Origin: Verrucomicrobiaceae bacterium
GTDB lineage: Bacteria > Verrucomicrobiota > Verrucomicrobiia > Verrucomicrobiales > Verrucomicrobiaceae
DNA: 64,000 nt
NCBI GenBank assembly: GCA_947458455.1
Contig: CANGYJ010000017.1
Location: 1 to 64,000, forward strand
Direction of reading: 5' to 3'
Positions 8,059 to 17,546 of the stretch are shown here, one piece after another. The notes beneath the pieces were generated by a model. That model saw only the letters and a program-made list of their open reading frames with translations, was not told the DNA's origin and made no database searches. The position numbers and the translations under genes are program-made. Each line of letters opens with the position of its first letter. Position 1 is the stretch's first letter.

Positions 8059-9159
8059 ATGCCTCCCCAGCCTATCCGCCCTGTCTTCGTCAATCTCGGC
8101 CCGCGCAGCTACGTCGTGCAGGTCGGCAAAGGGCTGCTCGCCACGGTGGGCGAGGAAGTGAACAAAAAACTCGCTGATCGCACCCGCTGCGCTGTCATCA
8201 CCGATTCGAATGTCGCCCCGCTTTACGCGGAGAAGGTCCTCCAAAGCCTGCGTGATGCCGGGAAGGAACCGCACCTCATCACCGTGCCTGCCGGAGAGGC
8301 CTCGAAGTCCCTCATCAGCAGCGAGACCGTGCTCAGTGAAATGGCCAGGGCCGGCCTCGACCGCAAAAGCTTCGTCGTTGCCCTCGGTGGCGGGGTCATC
8401 GGTGACCTCGGCGGCTTCTGCGCGGCCATTTACCAGCGAGGCATCCCTTATGTGCAAATCCCCACTACCGTACTCTCGCAGGTGGACAGCTCCGTCGGCG
8501 GCAAAACCGGTGTAAACCTGCCCGACGCGAAAAACATGGTCGGTGCCTTCCACCAGCCCGTTTTGGTCATCGCGGATATCGACACGCTCTCCTCGCTGCC
8601 AAAGCGTGAGTGGAATGAAGGCTTTGCCGAGATCATCAAGCACGCCGCGATCAAAGACCCCAGCCTATACAACCAAATCGATGCCATCGCCGAGGGCAAA
8701 GGCGATCTCGTGGCCGTCATCCGGCGGAACATTTCCATCAAAGCCGCCATCGTCGAGGCGGATGAGTTCGAGACCATCGGCACGCGTGCCCTTCTCAACT
8801 TCGGCCACACCCTCGGCCACGCCATCGAGGCCGCCGCAGGCTATGGCAAGCTCCTCCACGGCGAGGCCATCTCTCTCGGCCTCCGAGCTGCTGCTTGGCT
8901 GTCCACACAAATGAGCGGCCTCAATTCACAGGAGCACGACCGCATCGTGAACCTCCTGAAGCGCTTCGAACTGCCCGTCGTGCTCGGTGAGGAGTTCTCC
9001 ACCGATGAAATCATGCGCATCGCCCGCATGGACAAAAAATTCGAGGAGGGTCGCATCCGCTTCGTGCTCCTCCGAAAGGCCGGTGATGCCTACTTGTGCA
9101 AGGACGTCCTCGAAGGGCACCTCATCAATGCCCTCGACGAGTTGCGAAAGCCGGTGTGA
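8059..9159 (+). CDS. aroB: 3-dehydroquinate synthase AroB
   Basis: A 366-residue NAD- and metal-dependent enzyme that cyclises DAHP to 3-dehydroquinate in the shikimate pathway. It shows VVALGGGVIGDLGGFCAAIYQRG, the PTTVLSQVDSSVGGKTGVN signature and KNMVGAFHQP. The metal-binding residues lie in EIIKHAAIKD, FGHTLGHAIE and LLHGEAISLGL. The ATG at 8059 is used; the frame extends upstream only with a non-ATG start. It lies just downstream of miaA on the same strand and upstream of the TIM-barrel gene. Confidence 0.97.
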   Translation: MPPQPIRPVFVNLGPRSYVVQVGKGLLATVGEEVNKKLADRTRCAVITDSNVAPLYAEKVLQSLRDAGKEPHLITVPAGEASKSLISSETVLSEMARAGLDRKSFVVALGGGVIGDLGGFCAAIYQRGIPYVQIPTTVLSQVDSSVGGKTGVNLPDAKNMVGAFHQPVLVIADIDTLSSLPKREWNEGFAEIIKHAAIKDPSLYNQIDAIAEGKGDLVAVIRRNISIKAAIVEADEFETIGTRALLNFGHTLGHAIEAAAGYGKLLHGEAISLGLRAAAWLSTQMSGLNSQEHDRIVNLLKRFELPVVLGEEFSTDEIMRIARMDKKFEEGRIRFVLLRKAGDAYLCKDVLEGHLINALDELRKPV

Positions 9160-9204
9160 TTTGATTCGTGACAAAACGCGGCGCTTTGACGTATTTCAAA
9201 GACC

Positions 9205-10098
9205 ATGCCCAACCGCCGCCGCTTCCTCCGAACCCTCTCCGTCACCACCCTCGCCGCCGCCTCGGGCAGTCTCCTGCCAGCTCAAGAGGTCAAACCTGCC
9301 CGCAAGCTGCGCAAGGCCATCATGGGCGGCACGCTCGGCTTCAAAGGCACGCTCATCGAGAAATACAAAGCCGCCAAAGAAGCCGGTTACGAAGGGGTGG
9401 AGCCCGCCGGAGGCCTGAACCAGCAGGAGGTCATTGACGCCCTCGGCCAGTCCGGCCTGCAAGCCGCCAGCGTGTGCTGCCACACGCATTGGAAGCAGAC
9501 GCTCACCCATCCTGATGAAAAAACCCGCGAAGAAGGCCTGCAGGGCGTTCTTCAAACCCTCCGCGATGCCAAGGCCTACGGCGCGGATTCCATCCTCGTC
9601 GTCCCCGGCACCGTGGGCGACGACGTGACCTACCAGCAGGCCTGGGACCGCTCCATCGCCCAGATCAAGAAGGCCGTGCCGCTCGCCAAAGAACTCGGCG
9701 TGAAGATCTCCATCGAGAACGTCTGGAATAACTTCATCCTCAGCCCCATCGAGGCCGTGAAATTCCTCGACGAAATCGGCGATCCGATCGTCGGCTGGCA
9801 TTTCGACATCGGCAACGTGCTGCGCTACGGCTGGCCGGAGCATTGGATCCCTGTGCTGGGCCAGCGCATCAACCGCATCCACGTCAAAGAATACAGCACC
9901 AAGAAGATGAAGGACGAAGGCGTGTGGAAAGGCTTCGACTGCGACCTCACCGAAGGCACCAACAACTGGGCCGCCATCATGAAAGCGCTCGATAGCATCA
10001 GCTACACCGGTTGGGCCATCAGCGAACAACGCGGTGGCATCAACCCCAACGGCCTCCGCATGCTCGTCGAGCGCATGGACAAGATTTTTGCCATGTGA
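9205..10098 (+). CDS. Tat-exported sugar phosphate isomerase/epimerase-like TIM-barrel protein
   Basis: A 297-residue protein of the xylose-isomerase-like TIM-barrel superfamily (AP_endonuc_2). The N-terminus NRRRFLRTLSVTTLAAASGS is a twin-arginine signal, so a folded, probably metal-bearing enzyme is exported. Likely metal ligands lie in VKISIENVWNNF (Glu), VGWHFDIGNVLRYG (His and Asp) and INRIHVKEYS (His). The substrate is not assignable; relatives act on hexuloses or inositols. A rho-independent terminator follows at 10121-10156. Confidence 0.88.
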   Translation: MPNRRRFLRTLSVTTLAAASGSLLPAQEVKPARKLRKAIMGGTLGFKGTLIEKYKAAKEAGYEGVEPAGGLNQQEVIDALGQSGLQAASVCCHTHWKQTLTHPDEKTREEGLQGVLQTLRDAKAYGADSILVVPGTVGDDVTYQQAWDRSIAQIKKAVPLAKELGVKISIENVWNNFILSPIEAVKFLDEIGDPIVGWHFDIGNVLRYGWPEHWIPVLGQRINRIHVKEYSTKKMKDEGVWKGFDCDLTEGTNNWAAIMKALDSISYTGWAISEQRGGINPNGLRMLVERMDKIFAM

Positions 10099-10120
10099 GG
10101 TAATCACGGCCTCGTCCTAC

Positions 10121-10156
10121 AAAGCCTCCTCGCCGCCATGCCTGGAGGCTTTTTTG
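10121..10156 (+). terminator. rho-independent terminator
   Basis: AAAGCCTCC (10121-10129) pairs with GGAGGCTTT (10144-10152) around a 14-nt loop and runs into a T-tract. It lies just after the TIM-barrel gene and before glycogen phosphorylase, so it separates the two units. Confidence 0.8.
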
Positions 10157-10320
10157 TGTCCGCAGCATGGCTCGATGCCAGCCCACGCCCACTTTCCCAC
10201 CGTCCCGGCACAGCAAGTGCTCATTGGGTCTTTGAAACGGCCCTTTCACCATCCATCTACTTGCCCTTCCGCCATCGCTCGATCCTCGTCCCGGCCCCAT
10301 TTCGTCCCCCGCCCCTTTCC

Positions 10321-12789
10321 ATGGAATCCCCGCTCAACTGCCCGCCTTCTGACTCCACTGAGTCGCTCAAAACCTCGATCACCAACCACCTCCGCTTCAC
10401 CCTGGGGGCCTTCATCCAGTCCGCCTCCGAGAACGACTGGTGGGTGGCCACCTGCCTCGCCGTGCGTGACCGTGTGATGGACATGTCCACGAAGTCCCGA
10501 TCGCTACATCGTCAGGAAGGCGTGCGCCGCGTGCATTACCTCTCGCTCGAATACCTCATGGGCCGCCTTTTGGAGAACAACCTCCGCAATTCCGGTCTCT
10601 ACGATCACACGAAGGCCGCCCTCAGCGAGATGGGCAAAGATCTCGATTCCCTGCTGCAACGCGAGCCTGACATGGGCCTCGGCAATGGTGGCCTGGGCCG
10701 TCTCGCCGCGTGCTTCATGGATTCGCTCAGCACGCTGAACCTGCCCGCCATCGGCTACGGCATCCATTATGAGTTCGGCCTCTTCAAACAGGAGTTCGTG
10801 AACGGCAAGCAGATCGAGCATCCAGACGCCTGGATGCGTGATGGGAGCCCGTGGAAGATCGCTCGCCCGTCCTACCGCCAAAAGATTCATCTCTATGGCC
10901 GCAGCGTGCAGAAGTTCGACGACCTCGGCAATCCCCACTACGAGTGGGTCGATACGAAGTGCCTCCTCGGCCTCCCATGGGACATCCCGATCGTCGGTTA
11001 TGAATCCCACACCGTGAACGTCCTCCGCCTCTGGCAGGCGCAGGCGGATGAAGACCTCAATCTCCAAATCTTCAACGACGGTGGCTACATCGACGCCATC
11101 CGCGAGAAGGCCATGGCCGAGACCGTCTCGAAGGTGCTCTACCCGAACGACAGCACGGAAAGCGGCAAGGAATTGCGCCTCGTGCAGCAGTACTTCTTCG
11201 TCGCCTGCTCACTGGCCGACATCATCCGCCGCTTCAAAAACGGCTACAACCTTCCTTGGAGCGAATTCCCCTCCAAAGCGGCCATCCAGCTCAACGACAC
11301 GCATCCCGCCGTCGCCATCCCCGAGCTTATGCGCATCCTCGTCGATGAGGAAAAGCTCGATTGGGCCCAGGCCTGGTCCATCTGCCAGCAGACCTTTGGT
11401 TATACCAATCACACGCTGCTCCCCGAGGCCCTCGAAACGTGGTCCACATCCCTCTTCGAGCGGGTGCTGCCGCGTCACCTCCAGATCATCTACCAGATCA
11501 ATCACCTCTTCCTCACCCACGAAGTCGAGGCCAAATGGCCCGGCGATAACGAGAAGAAAAAAATCCTCTCCCTCATCGAAGAACGCGGCGGTCACAAAGC
11601 CGTGCGCATGGCCCACATGAGCGTCCTCGGCTCCCACGCCACCAATGGCGTCGCCGCGCTGCACACGCGTTTGCTTTGCGAGCGCCTCTTCCCCGAATTC
11701 CACGAGCTGTATCCCGAGCGCTTCCTGAATCTCACCAACGGCGTCACCTTCCGCCGCTGGCTCGATGTGTGCAATCCGGAGCTCTCCACCCTCATCACCG
11801 AGTCCATCGGCTCCGGCTGGCTCAAAGATGCCTCGAAGCTCCGCGGCCTCGAAAAATTCGCCACGGACAGCTCCTTTCAGCAGCGCTTCCACGACATCAA
11901 ACGCAGCCACAAAGTCCGCCTCGCCAAGATCATCCAGGACACCTGCGGCGTCAGCGTCAGCCCGGATGCGCTCTTCGATGTGCAGATCAAGCGACTGCAT
12001 GAGTACAAGCGCCAGCACCTCAATCTCATCCACATCGTCAGTCTGTATCGTCAGCTCCTCGACAATCCGAACCTCGATATCGCCCCGCGTGTTTTCATTT
12101 TCGGTGCCAAGGCCGCTCCCGGCTACTATCTCGCCAAAAACATCATCCACGCCATCAACGCCCTCGCCGCGAAGGTGAACCATGATCCACGCATCGGTGG
12201 CAAGCTGAAGGTCGTCTTCATCCCGAACTACGGCGTCTCCATCGCCGAACGCATCATTCCTGCGGCCGATCTCAGTGAGCAAATCTCCACCGCCGGCAAG
12301 GAAGCCTCCGGCACCGGCAACATGAAGCTCGCCCTCAACGGTGCTCTCACCATCGGCACGCTCGATGGAGCCAATGTCGAGATCCTCGAAGAAGTCGGTG
12401 ACGACAACATCTTCATCTTCGGTCTCACCGTCGAAGAGGTCACCGAACTCCGCGCCAAGGGTTACAACCCCATGGATTTCTACTGGGCCAGCGAAGAGCT
12501 GCGCCTGAGCCTCGACTGGCTCACCAGCGATGCCTTCACCGGCAACGCCAATGAGTTCAAACCGCTCCGCGACAGCCTCCTCCATCACGGCGACCCCTTC
12601 CTCGTCATGGCCGATTACGACAGCTACTCCGCCGCACAGGCCAAAGTCAGCTTGGCCTATCAAAACGTCCCCGAGTGGACCCGCAAAGCCATCCTCAACA
12701 CCGCCCGCGTCGGCAAATTCAGCAGCGACCGCACCATCCTCGAATACGCCGAGAAAGTCTGGAAGCTCCCGCAGGTCGCGGTGCCGTAA
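10321..12789 (+). CDS. glgP: glycogen/starch/alpha-glucan phosphorylase
   Basis: An 822-residue PLP-dependent GT35 enzyme that phosphorolyses alpha-1,4-glucans to glucose-1-phosphate. The PLP site is [20 protein letters not shown], with the Schiff-base lysine at 669. Other signatures are [43 protein letters not shown] and [16 protein letters not shown]. The length matches the bacterial/eukaryotic long form. The ATG at 10321 (MESPLNCPP) is chosen because the 60-residue upstream extension crosses the terminator region and is low-complexity. No other glycogen gene is nearby. Confidence 0.97.
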   Translation: MESPLNCPPSDSTESLKTSITNHLRFTLGAFIQSASENDWWVATCLAVRDRVMDMSTKSRSLHRQEGVRRVHYLSLEYLMGRLLENNLRNSGLYDHTKAALSEMGKDLDSLLQREPDMGLGNGGLGRLAACFMDSLSTLNLPAIGYGIHYEFGLFKQEFVNGKQIEHPDAWMRDGSPWKIARPSYRQKIHLYGRSVQKFDDLGNPHYEWVDTKCLLGLPWDIPIVGYESHTVNVLRLWQAQADEDLNLQIFNDGGYIDAIREKAMAETVSKVLYPNDSTESGKELRLVQQYFFVACSLADIIRRFKNGYNLPWSEFPSKAAIQLNDTHPAVAIPELMRILVDEEKLDWAQAWSICQQTFGYTNHTLLPEALETWSTSLFERVLPRHLQIIYQINHLFLTHEVEAKWPGDNEKKKILSLIEERGGHKAVRMAHMSVLGSHATNGVAALHTRLLCERLFPEFHELYPERFLNLTNGVTFRRWLDVCNPELSTLITESIGSGWLKDASKLRGLEKFATDSSFQQRFHDIKRSHKVRLAKIIQDTCGVSVSPDALFDVQIKRLHEYKRQHLNLIHIVSLYRQLLDNPNLDIAPRVFIFGAKAAPGYYLAKNIIHAINALAAKVNHDPRIGGKLKVVFIPNYGVSIAERIIPAADLSEQISTAGKEASGTGNMKLALNGALTIGTLDGANVEILEEVGDDNIFIFGLTVEEVTELRAKGYNPMDFYWASEELRLSLDWLTSDAFTGNANEFKPLRDSLLHHGDPFLVMADYDSYSAAQAKVSLAYQNVPEWTRKAILNTARVGKFSSDRTILEYAEKVWKLPQVAVP

Positions 12790-12828
12790 GGCAGCAGGCG
12801 AATCCTACTCGTCCTCTTACTCCTCCCT

Positions 12829-12858
12829 CGCCCGCAACACTTCGCGTAGCGATGCGGG
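12829..12858. repeat. hairpin with CCCGCA/TGCGGG arms downstream of glgP
   Basis: CCCGCA (about 12832-12837) and TGCGGG (about 12851-12856) flank an inner TTCGCG/GCGA pairing. It is a possible 3' stabiliser for the glgP transcript or a REP-like unit. It has no T-tract. The surrounding 12790-12965 holds no gene. Confidence 0.4.
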
Positions 12859-12965
12859 CGGGTCGATCAAGGTGCGTCGTTTCACGTTTCAAGTATCGAG
12901 TTTCATGATGCTCCGCTCACGCGCCAGCGTCGTGGCAAGTCCTCTTTCTGCTATTTCCGCAGACG

Positions 12966-13403
12966 TTAGGGCTCCAGTTTAGGACTGGCTTTGACGGTGT
13001 TCTTGCCGTCAAAATCTTTACCGGTACACTTGAGGGTGTCAGGATCAAGCTTGAGCGTCGCCATCGCGCCTTTCGAAAGCACCAACTTCACCGTCCACCC
13101 CTCGTTGGACCAGGCAAAGGCCTCCCCCTGATAGTGGTGAATGCCACTGCCGCCTTCCTTCAAGGTGATCGAGGTGACGCCTGCATCTCCCGCGTCCCAT
13201 TCCCAGTCGCAAGCCGTCAGGACTTTTCGGCGCTCATCATCAGTCCTCGCTCGTTTTGCGAGCTTGATGAGTTCCGCTTTGAACCAGTCATTGACCACCT
13301 TGCGTCTGGCTTTGAGTTCGTTTTTAAGTTCCGACACAGGCTCGGCCTGGATGGTGGCAGAACAGACGCCGAGCACGGCGAGGAGGAGGAAGAGCGTTTT
13401 CAT
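12966..13403 (-). CDS. secreted hypothetical protein
   Basis: A 145-residue protein of unknown function. The ATG at 13403 starts a clear signal peptide (MKTLFLLLAVLGVCSATIQAEP), with cleavage predicted after about residue 20. A charged helical stretch (ELKNELKARRKVVNDWFKAEL) follows, then a beta-rich C-terminal half containing CDWEWDAGDAG, SGIHHYQGEAFAW and LDPDTLKCTGKD. Its location is likely periplasmic. It lies on its own between glgP and the gluconokinase gene. Confidence 0.7.
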   Translation of the reverse strand: MKTLFLLLAVLGVCSATIQAEPVSELKNELKARRKVVNDWFKAELIKLAKRARTDDERRKVLTACDWEWDAGDAGVTSITLKEGGSGIHHYQGEAFAWSNEGWTVKLVLSKGAMATLKLDPDTLKCTGKDFDGKNTVKASPKLEP

Positions 13404-13460
13404 CAATGGAGAGGCATCATCACATGCCTGCCGCACCTGCCTCAAGCTATTTTCAGGCGA

Positions 13461-13538
13461 TTACGCCCGACGCCGATGGCGTAAGTAGATCATGGCGGCC
13501 AAGCCAATCCAAAGGATGAAGCTCGCGGGGCTGAATGC
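13461..13538 (-). other. in-frame TM/basic tail after gntK stop codon
   Basis: Directly after the gntK TAA, in the same frame, 25 further codons encode AFSPASFILWIGLAAMIYLR plus a His/Arg-rich end and then TAA. This has the shape of a C-terminal sorting anchor (one hydrophobic helix then a basic cluster). It has no start codon of its own. It may be the relic of a lost cell-surface protein or a chance reading; readthrough is unproven. Confidence 0.3.
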
Positions 13539-14042
13539 TTATCCTTTCGAGTTCAGGCACCCCACGATGGACTCGACAATTTCATCTGGGGATGGCTCGA
13601 TGGACACGCGAACAAGGTCCGGCGTCATTTCGAGCGTGGCGAGCTGACTTTCGAGCAGGCTGAGAGGCATAAAATGCCCTTTTCGAGCGGCCATGCGTTC
13701 GGTGATGAGTTCGCGGGAGCCATCGAGGAGCACAAAAGCGATCTGGCTGGCATCGTCATCGCCACGGAGCTTGTCGCGGTAAATGGGCTTCAACGCGGAG
13801 CAGCCGACGATATGCACGGGCGTCTTGCCACGCATGGCGAGGATGCGCTGGCGCAGCGTGGCATACCAGGGCCAGCGGTCTTCGTCCGTGAGCGGAGTGC
13901 CCGTGGACATCTTGGCTTTGTTCGCGGGCGGATGAAAATCATCCCCATCGTCAAAGGTGCCCCCCAGCCGTTGCGCGAGCTTTTGACCGATGACCGACTT
14001 CCCACTGCCAGAGACGCCCATGAGAATGATGGTGGGAGGCAT
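13539..14042 (-). CDS. gntK: gluconokinase
   Basis: A 167-residue kinase that phosphorylates D-gluconate to 6-phosphogluconate, feeding the Entner-Doudoroff or pentose phosphate routes. The Walker A is GVSGSGKS at 9-16. The family-specific DDGDDFHPPANKAKMSTGTPLTDEDRWPW is well conserved, split here as DDGDDFHPPANKAKM and GTPLTDEDRWPW, and GCSALKPIYRDKLR and GHFMPLSLLESQLATLE complete it. The gene lies 48 bp downstream of PTS enzyme I on the same strand. The start at 14042 is preceded by an open, uninformative region. Confidence 0.94.
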   Translation of the reverse strand: MPPTIILMGVSGSGKSVIGQKLAQRLGGTFDDGDDFHPPANKAKMSTGTPLTDEDRWPWYATLRQRILAMRGKTPVHIVGCSALKPIYRDKLRGDDDASQIAFVLLDGSRELITERMAARKGHFMPLSLLESQLATLEMTPDLVRVSIEPSPDEIVESIVGCLNSKG

Positions 14043-14090
14043 GAGAAGACGCGGAGGTGGACTGGTGGGGCACTGGCGGAATGATCCGTC

Positions 14091-15857
14091 CTATTCAAAC
14101 AACTCGGGGTAGCACCGCAGAGCGTGTGAGCGGGTGAGTTCGAGGATCTCGCCGGGCAGGCTTCGCTTGAGCGCCTCGGCGGCCAGTGCCTGGCACTCAG
14201 GCACGTTGAGTTGACGAATGGCATGCTTCACACGAGCCACTTGACCAGCGGCGACGCTGAGTTCGTTCAGGCCGAGGCCGATCATGAGCGGCGTCAGCTC
14301 CAAGCTGGAGGCCATTTCACCGCAAATGCCGATGCGGATCCCTGCACGCCGGGCAGCCAGGACGGACAAATCAATCAACCGAAGCACCGCGGGATGGGTG
14401 GGCTGGTAAAGGCCTGCCACCCGATCGTTCAGGCGATCCACGGCGAGGGTGTATTGAATGAGGTCATTCGTGCCGAGGCTAAAGAAATCCACCTCCGCAG
14501 CGATCTGATCGGCGGAAAGCGCCGCGCTGGGGATCTCGATCATCGCCCCAACCTCGATCGCTTCCGGGATGGTGTGTCCTTCGCGCTCCAATTCCGCCGC
14601 GCACTCCGCCAGCAGGGCTTTGGCATCGAGCACTTCCTGCAAACCGGAAACCATCGGAAACATAATGCCCACTCGTCCATGCATCGCGGCACGGAGCAAG
14701 GCACGAAGCTGGGTGCGAAACATATCCGGCTTGCCAAGGGAGAGGCGGATGCCGCGCCAGCCGAGGAAGGGATTGGGTTCTGGCTCTTCCGCGAGACGTT
14801 CGTCCACCTTGTCACCGCCCAGATCGAGGGTGCGGAAGACCACACGCTTCGGAGCGAGCGATTTGACGACGGTGGTGTAAGCCGTGGCGATTTCATCTTC
14901 CGTGGAATTCGGATTTTCGAGATGCAGCATCTCCGTGCGGAAAAGCCCCACTTCCTCTGCGCCGCTGTCATTGACGATTTGCGCCTCCTCCACGAATTCA
15001 GCGTTCGCTCCCACACAAATGACGCTCCCGCAGGTCGTGATGGCCTCGCCATGGCGGTCCACTTGGAAGACGTCTTCGCGTTTCTCCGCCTGCTCCTCAC
15101 GGCTGCGATAGCGGGCGAGCGTTTCAGGCGTGGGATTGACGATGAGATGACCTTCTTCGCCATCGAGAAAGACCGCATCGCCGCTGTGCAGTGTCTCGCA
15201 GATGCCGTGCAGCTTCACCACCGCCGGGATGGCGAGGGATTTAGCAATGATGGCCGCATGGGAGACGGCGCTGCCGGTCTCCAGGGCAAAGCCCAGCACC
15301 TTCGAACGGTCGAGCTGTACGGTATCGGAAGGTGTGAGATCATGCGCCACAATGATGACGGGCTCATCAAACATCGGGGTTTCCAGCAGTTCACCGCGCA
15401 GATGGCGCATCACTCGCTGGGTGACGTCTTTGATGTCGAGGAAGCGCTCCCGCAGATAGGCATCCTGAAGCCCACGGAGCTTCTCCATGTGCTTCGTCAT
15501 CAGCCGGTAGTAGGCATAATCGACGCTGATGAGCTGCTCACGAACGGTTTTCTCCACCTGGCGCAGGATGGAGCCGTCCTGAATGATCAGGAGGTGCGTC
15601 TCGAAAATCTCACTCTCTGCGCTGCCCTCCTCGGCACCCATCTCACGGCGCAAAGCCTCGATCTCCTGACGGGTCACATCCAGCGCCGCGTGCAGGCGCT
15701 TCATTTCATGGTCCACCGCTTCCGGGGCGATGCTATCCTCATCCGGCTCATCAAAGTGATCCTTCAAAACATGGACCACCGCATGCGCCACACCCGCCGA
15801 GACGGCGGTTCCTATCAAAAGACGTTCTGGAGGGGGGGGCGGCGCAAGATCAGCCAT
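14091..15857 (-). CDS. ptsI: phosphoenolpyruvate-protein phosphotransferase (PTS enzyme I)
   Basis: A 588-residue PTS enzyme I that takes phosphate from PEP on a histidine and passes it to HPr. The phospho-histidine is in GSAVSHAAIIAKS (His200). The C-terminal PEP/pyruvate-binding barrel shows FRTLDLGGDKVDERLAEE, NPFLGWRGIRLSL, EVDFFSLGTNDLIQYTLAVD and IGICGEMAS with the active-site Cys. The ATG at 15857 is preferred over a 24-residue upstream extension because it gives the normal length. No HPr or EII gene is in the window, so the role (sugar uptake or regulatory PTS) is open. Confidence 0.95.
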   Translation of the reverse strand: MADLAPPPPPERLLIGTAVSAGVAHAVVHVLKDHFDEPDEDSIAPEAVDHEMKRLHAALDVTRQEIEALRREMGAEEGSAESEIFETHLLIIQDGSILRQVEKTVREQLISVDYAYYRLMTKHMEKLRGLQDAYLRERFLDIKDVTQRVMRHLRGELLETPMFDEPVIIVAHDLTPSDTVQLDRSKVLGFALETGSAVSHAAIIAKSLAIPAVVKLHGICETLHSGDAVFLDGEEGHLIVNPTPETLARYRSREEQAEKREDVFQVDRHGEAITTCGSVICVGANAEFVEEAQIVNDSGAEEVGLFRTEMLHLENPNSTEDEIATAYTTVVKSLAPKRVVFRTLDLGGDKVDERLAEEPEPNPFLGWRGIRLSLGKPDMFRTQLRALLRAAMHGRVGIMFPMVSGLQEVLDAKALLAECAAELEREGHTIPEAIEVGAMIEIPSAALSADQIAAEVDFFSLGTNDLIQYTLAVDRLNDRVAGLYQPTHPAVLRLIDLSVLAARRAGIRIGICGEMASSLELTPLMIGLGLNELSVAAGQVARVKHAIRQLNVPECQALAAEALKRSLPGEILELTRSHALRCYPELFE

Positions 15858-15941
15858 TCGGAACCATCTTTCACGCAGGCCACGGGCTTTGGCAATAGAT
15901 GACTTTCGGGGAGAGTGCGCCCTAGCCACCCTAACGACGGA

Positions 15942-16565
15942 CTACTTCAGCTCCTGAATGCGGAGATTGCGGAATTTGTAGGTGGCTCCCTTTTCGCCGT
16001 GGTGCTGGATGGCGATGACACCGCTGGCGTCCATGCCGTCCTCGACATCGGTGGTGAGGACGCCGTTGACGAAGATTTTGAGGCTCTTGCCACGGCATTC
16101 GATGCGGTAGGTGTTCCAGTCGTTGCGTTTGAAGGCATCGCCAGCACGGGCGCGGAAGGCGGCTTCGCTCTCCTTGTTTCCTTTGATGGGGCTGATGAAC
16201 CACATGCGGCGGCCTTCATCGTAGAGTCCGCCGGACCATTTGCGGTTCGCATCGCCGTCCACCTCGGCCTGATAACCGAAGACCTTGTTCTTTTCCACAT
16301 GGGCGCGGAACATGAAGCCGCTGTTCGCCTTGCCTTCGGGCAGCTTGATCTCTCCTTCGAAGATGAAGTCGCCGTAGGTCTTCTCGGTGACGACGAAGAA
16401 TTTCTTTTCGCCGGTAAGGTGGATTTCACCGTCCACGATGTCGATCTTCCCCCACTCATAGGCATTCTTCCAACCGGTGAGCGTTTTGCCGTCAAAGAGC
16501 GGCGTGAAGTCAGCGGCGAAGGCGGACAGAGCGGAGAGAGCGAGGGTTGCGAGGAGGGTTTTCAT
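15942..16565 (-). CDS. DUF1080 (3-keto-disaccharide hydrolase-like) secreted protein
   Basis: A 207-residue exported protein. The signal peptide MKTLLATLALSALSAFA precedes a DUF1080 concanavalin-like jelly-roll fold with typical motifs: FTPLFDGKTLTGWKN, YGDFIFEGEIKLPEGKANSG, the GYQAEVDGD region, and a C-terminal GVIAIQHHGEKGATYKFRNL. Members hydrolyse 3-keto-glycosides or bind glucan-like polymers. The family is greatly expanded in Verrucomicrobiota and Planctomycetota. It lies between hprA-like and ptsI genes on the same strand. Confidence 0.9.
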   Translation of the reverse strand: MKTLLATLALSALSAFAADFTPLFDGKTLTGWKNAYEWGKIDIVDGEIHLTGEKKFFVVTEKTYGDFIFEGEIKLPEGKANSGFMFRAHVEKNKVFGYQAEVDGDANRKWSGGLYDEGRRMWFISPIKGNKESEAAFRARAGDAFKRNDWNTYRIECRGKSLKIFVNGVLTTDVEDGMDASGVIAIQHHGEKGATYKFRNLRIQELK

Positions 16566-16585
16566 GAGAGGTTGGAGATAAGGGA

Positions 16586-17542
16586 TCAGGGATTGACGAC
16601 ATTGACAGGAGAGCCGGCGAGGAAGGCCTTCACGTTGGCGGCGCAGGCGGCGATGAGGCGGACGCGGGCTTCTCGGCTGGCCCAGGCAACGTGAGGGGTG
16701 ACGAAGCAGTTTTTGGCGCCGAGGAGCGGATTGCCCTCCTTGGGCGGCTCGACGCTCAGCACATCGACGCCAGCTCCGGCAATGGTTCCGGCCTCCAAAG
16801 CGGCCGCGAGAGCTTGATCGTCGATCAGCGGACCACGGCCGGTGTTGATGAGTAGGGCGGTTTTTTTCATCAGGCCCAGCGTGCGGGCATTCACGAGGTG
16901 CTTCGTGGCATCTGTGAGCGGGCAGTGGAGGGAGATGACATCGGCTTCACGGAAAATGGTATCGGTATCGGCGGCCTCGATGCCAGCGGGAGGTCCGGCA
17001 CCCCAGTTTCGCTTCGAGGCGAGGACCTTCATGCCGAAGGCCTGGCCGATGCGGGCCACCGCGGCACCGATCTCGCCATAGCCGATGATGCCCAGCGTGC
17101 GACCAGCCAGTTCGATGATAGGCTTATCGTAGTAGCAGAAATCCAGGCAGTTCTGCCAGCCACCCGCAGCCACACTTTGGGCTGAGGCACCCACGTTGTT
17201 CGAGAGCTCCAAAATGAGCGCGAAGACATGCTGCGCCACGGCAGGCGTGCCATAGCCGGGCACGTTGGTGACGATGACCCCACATTCCTTGGCCGCCACG
17301 GTATCCACGACATTGAAGCCAGTGGCGATGACGCCGATGTATTTCAAATCTGGCAACGCCTCGATAATCTCACGCGTCATCGGAGCCTTGTTGGTGATGA
17401 CGATGGGCGCTCCGGCGCAGCGGGCCGCCGTTTCAGCCACGGGCGTGCGAGGATGCCTCTCGCAGGGAGCGATGGATTCAAAAGGAGCCCAGGAGACATC
17501 GCCAGGATTGGCTGTGTGGGCATCGAGCATGACGATTTTCAT
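16586..17542 (-). CDS. D-2-hydroxyacid dehydrogenase (glycerate dehydrogenase/hydroxypyruvate reductase-like)
   Basis: A 318-residue NAD-dependent D-isomer-specific 2-hydroxyacid dehydrogenase. The Rossmann site is TLGIIGYGEIGAAVARIGQAFGMKV. The catalytic triad lies in LLINTGRGPLIDD (Arg), EPPKEGNPLL (Glu) and CFVTPHVAWAS (His). VPGYGTPAVAQHVFALILEL is typical of the glycerate dehydrogenase/HprA subgroup, which interconverts hydroxypyruvate and glycerate. The ATG at 17542 gives MKIVMLDAHTANPGD. It sits 4 bp downstream of thyA's stop, suggesting co-transcription. Confidence 0.92.
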   Translation of the reverse strand: MKIVMLDAHTANPGDVSWAPFESIAPCERHPRTPVAETAARCAGAPIVITNKAPMTREIIEALPDLKYIGVIATGFNVVDTVAAKECGVIVTNVPGYGTPAVAQHVFALILELSNNVGASAQSVAAGGWQNCLDFCYYDKPIIELAGRTLGIIGYGEIGAAVARIGQAFGMKVLASKRNWGAGPPAGIEAADTDTIFREADVISLHCPLTDATKHLVNARTLGLMKKTALLINTGRGPLIDDQALAAALEAGTIAGAGVDVLSVEPPKEGNPLLGAKNCFVTPHVAWASREARVRLIAACAANVKAFLAGSPVNVVNP

Positions 17543-17546
17543 AGGT

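Noticed and set aside
11209-12663. 484-codon minus-strand ORF opposite glgP
   Set aside because: Antisense shadow of a gene with intact phosphorylase motifs.
14211-15902. 563-codon ORF on the plus strand opposite ptsI
   Set aside because: It is the antisense shadow of the strongly conserved enzyme I, has no recognisable domain, and arises from high GC at third positions.
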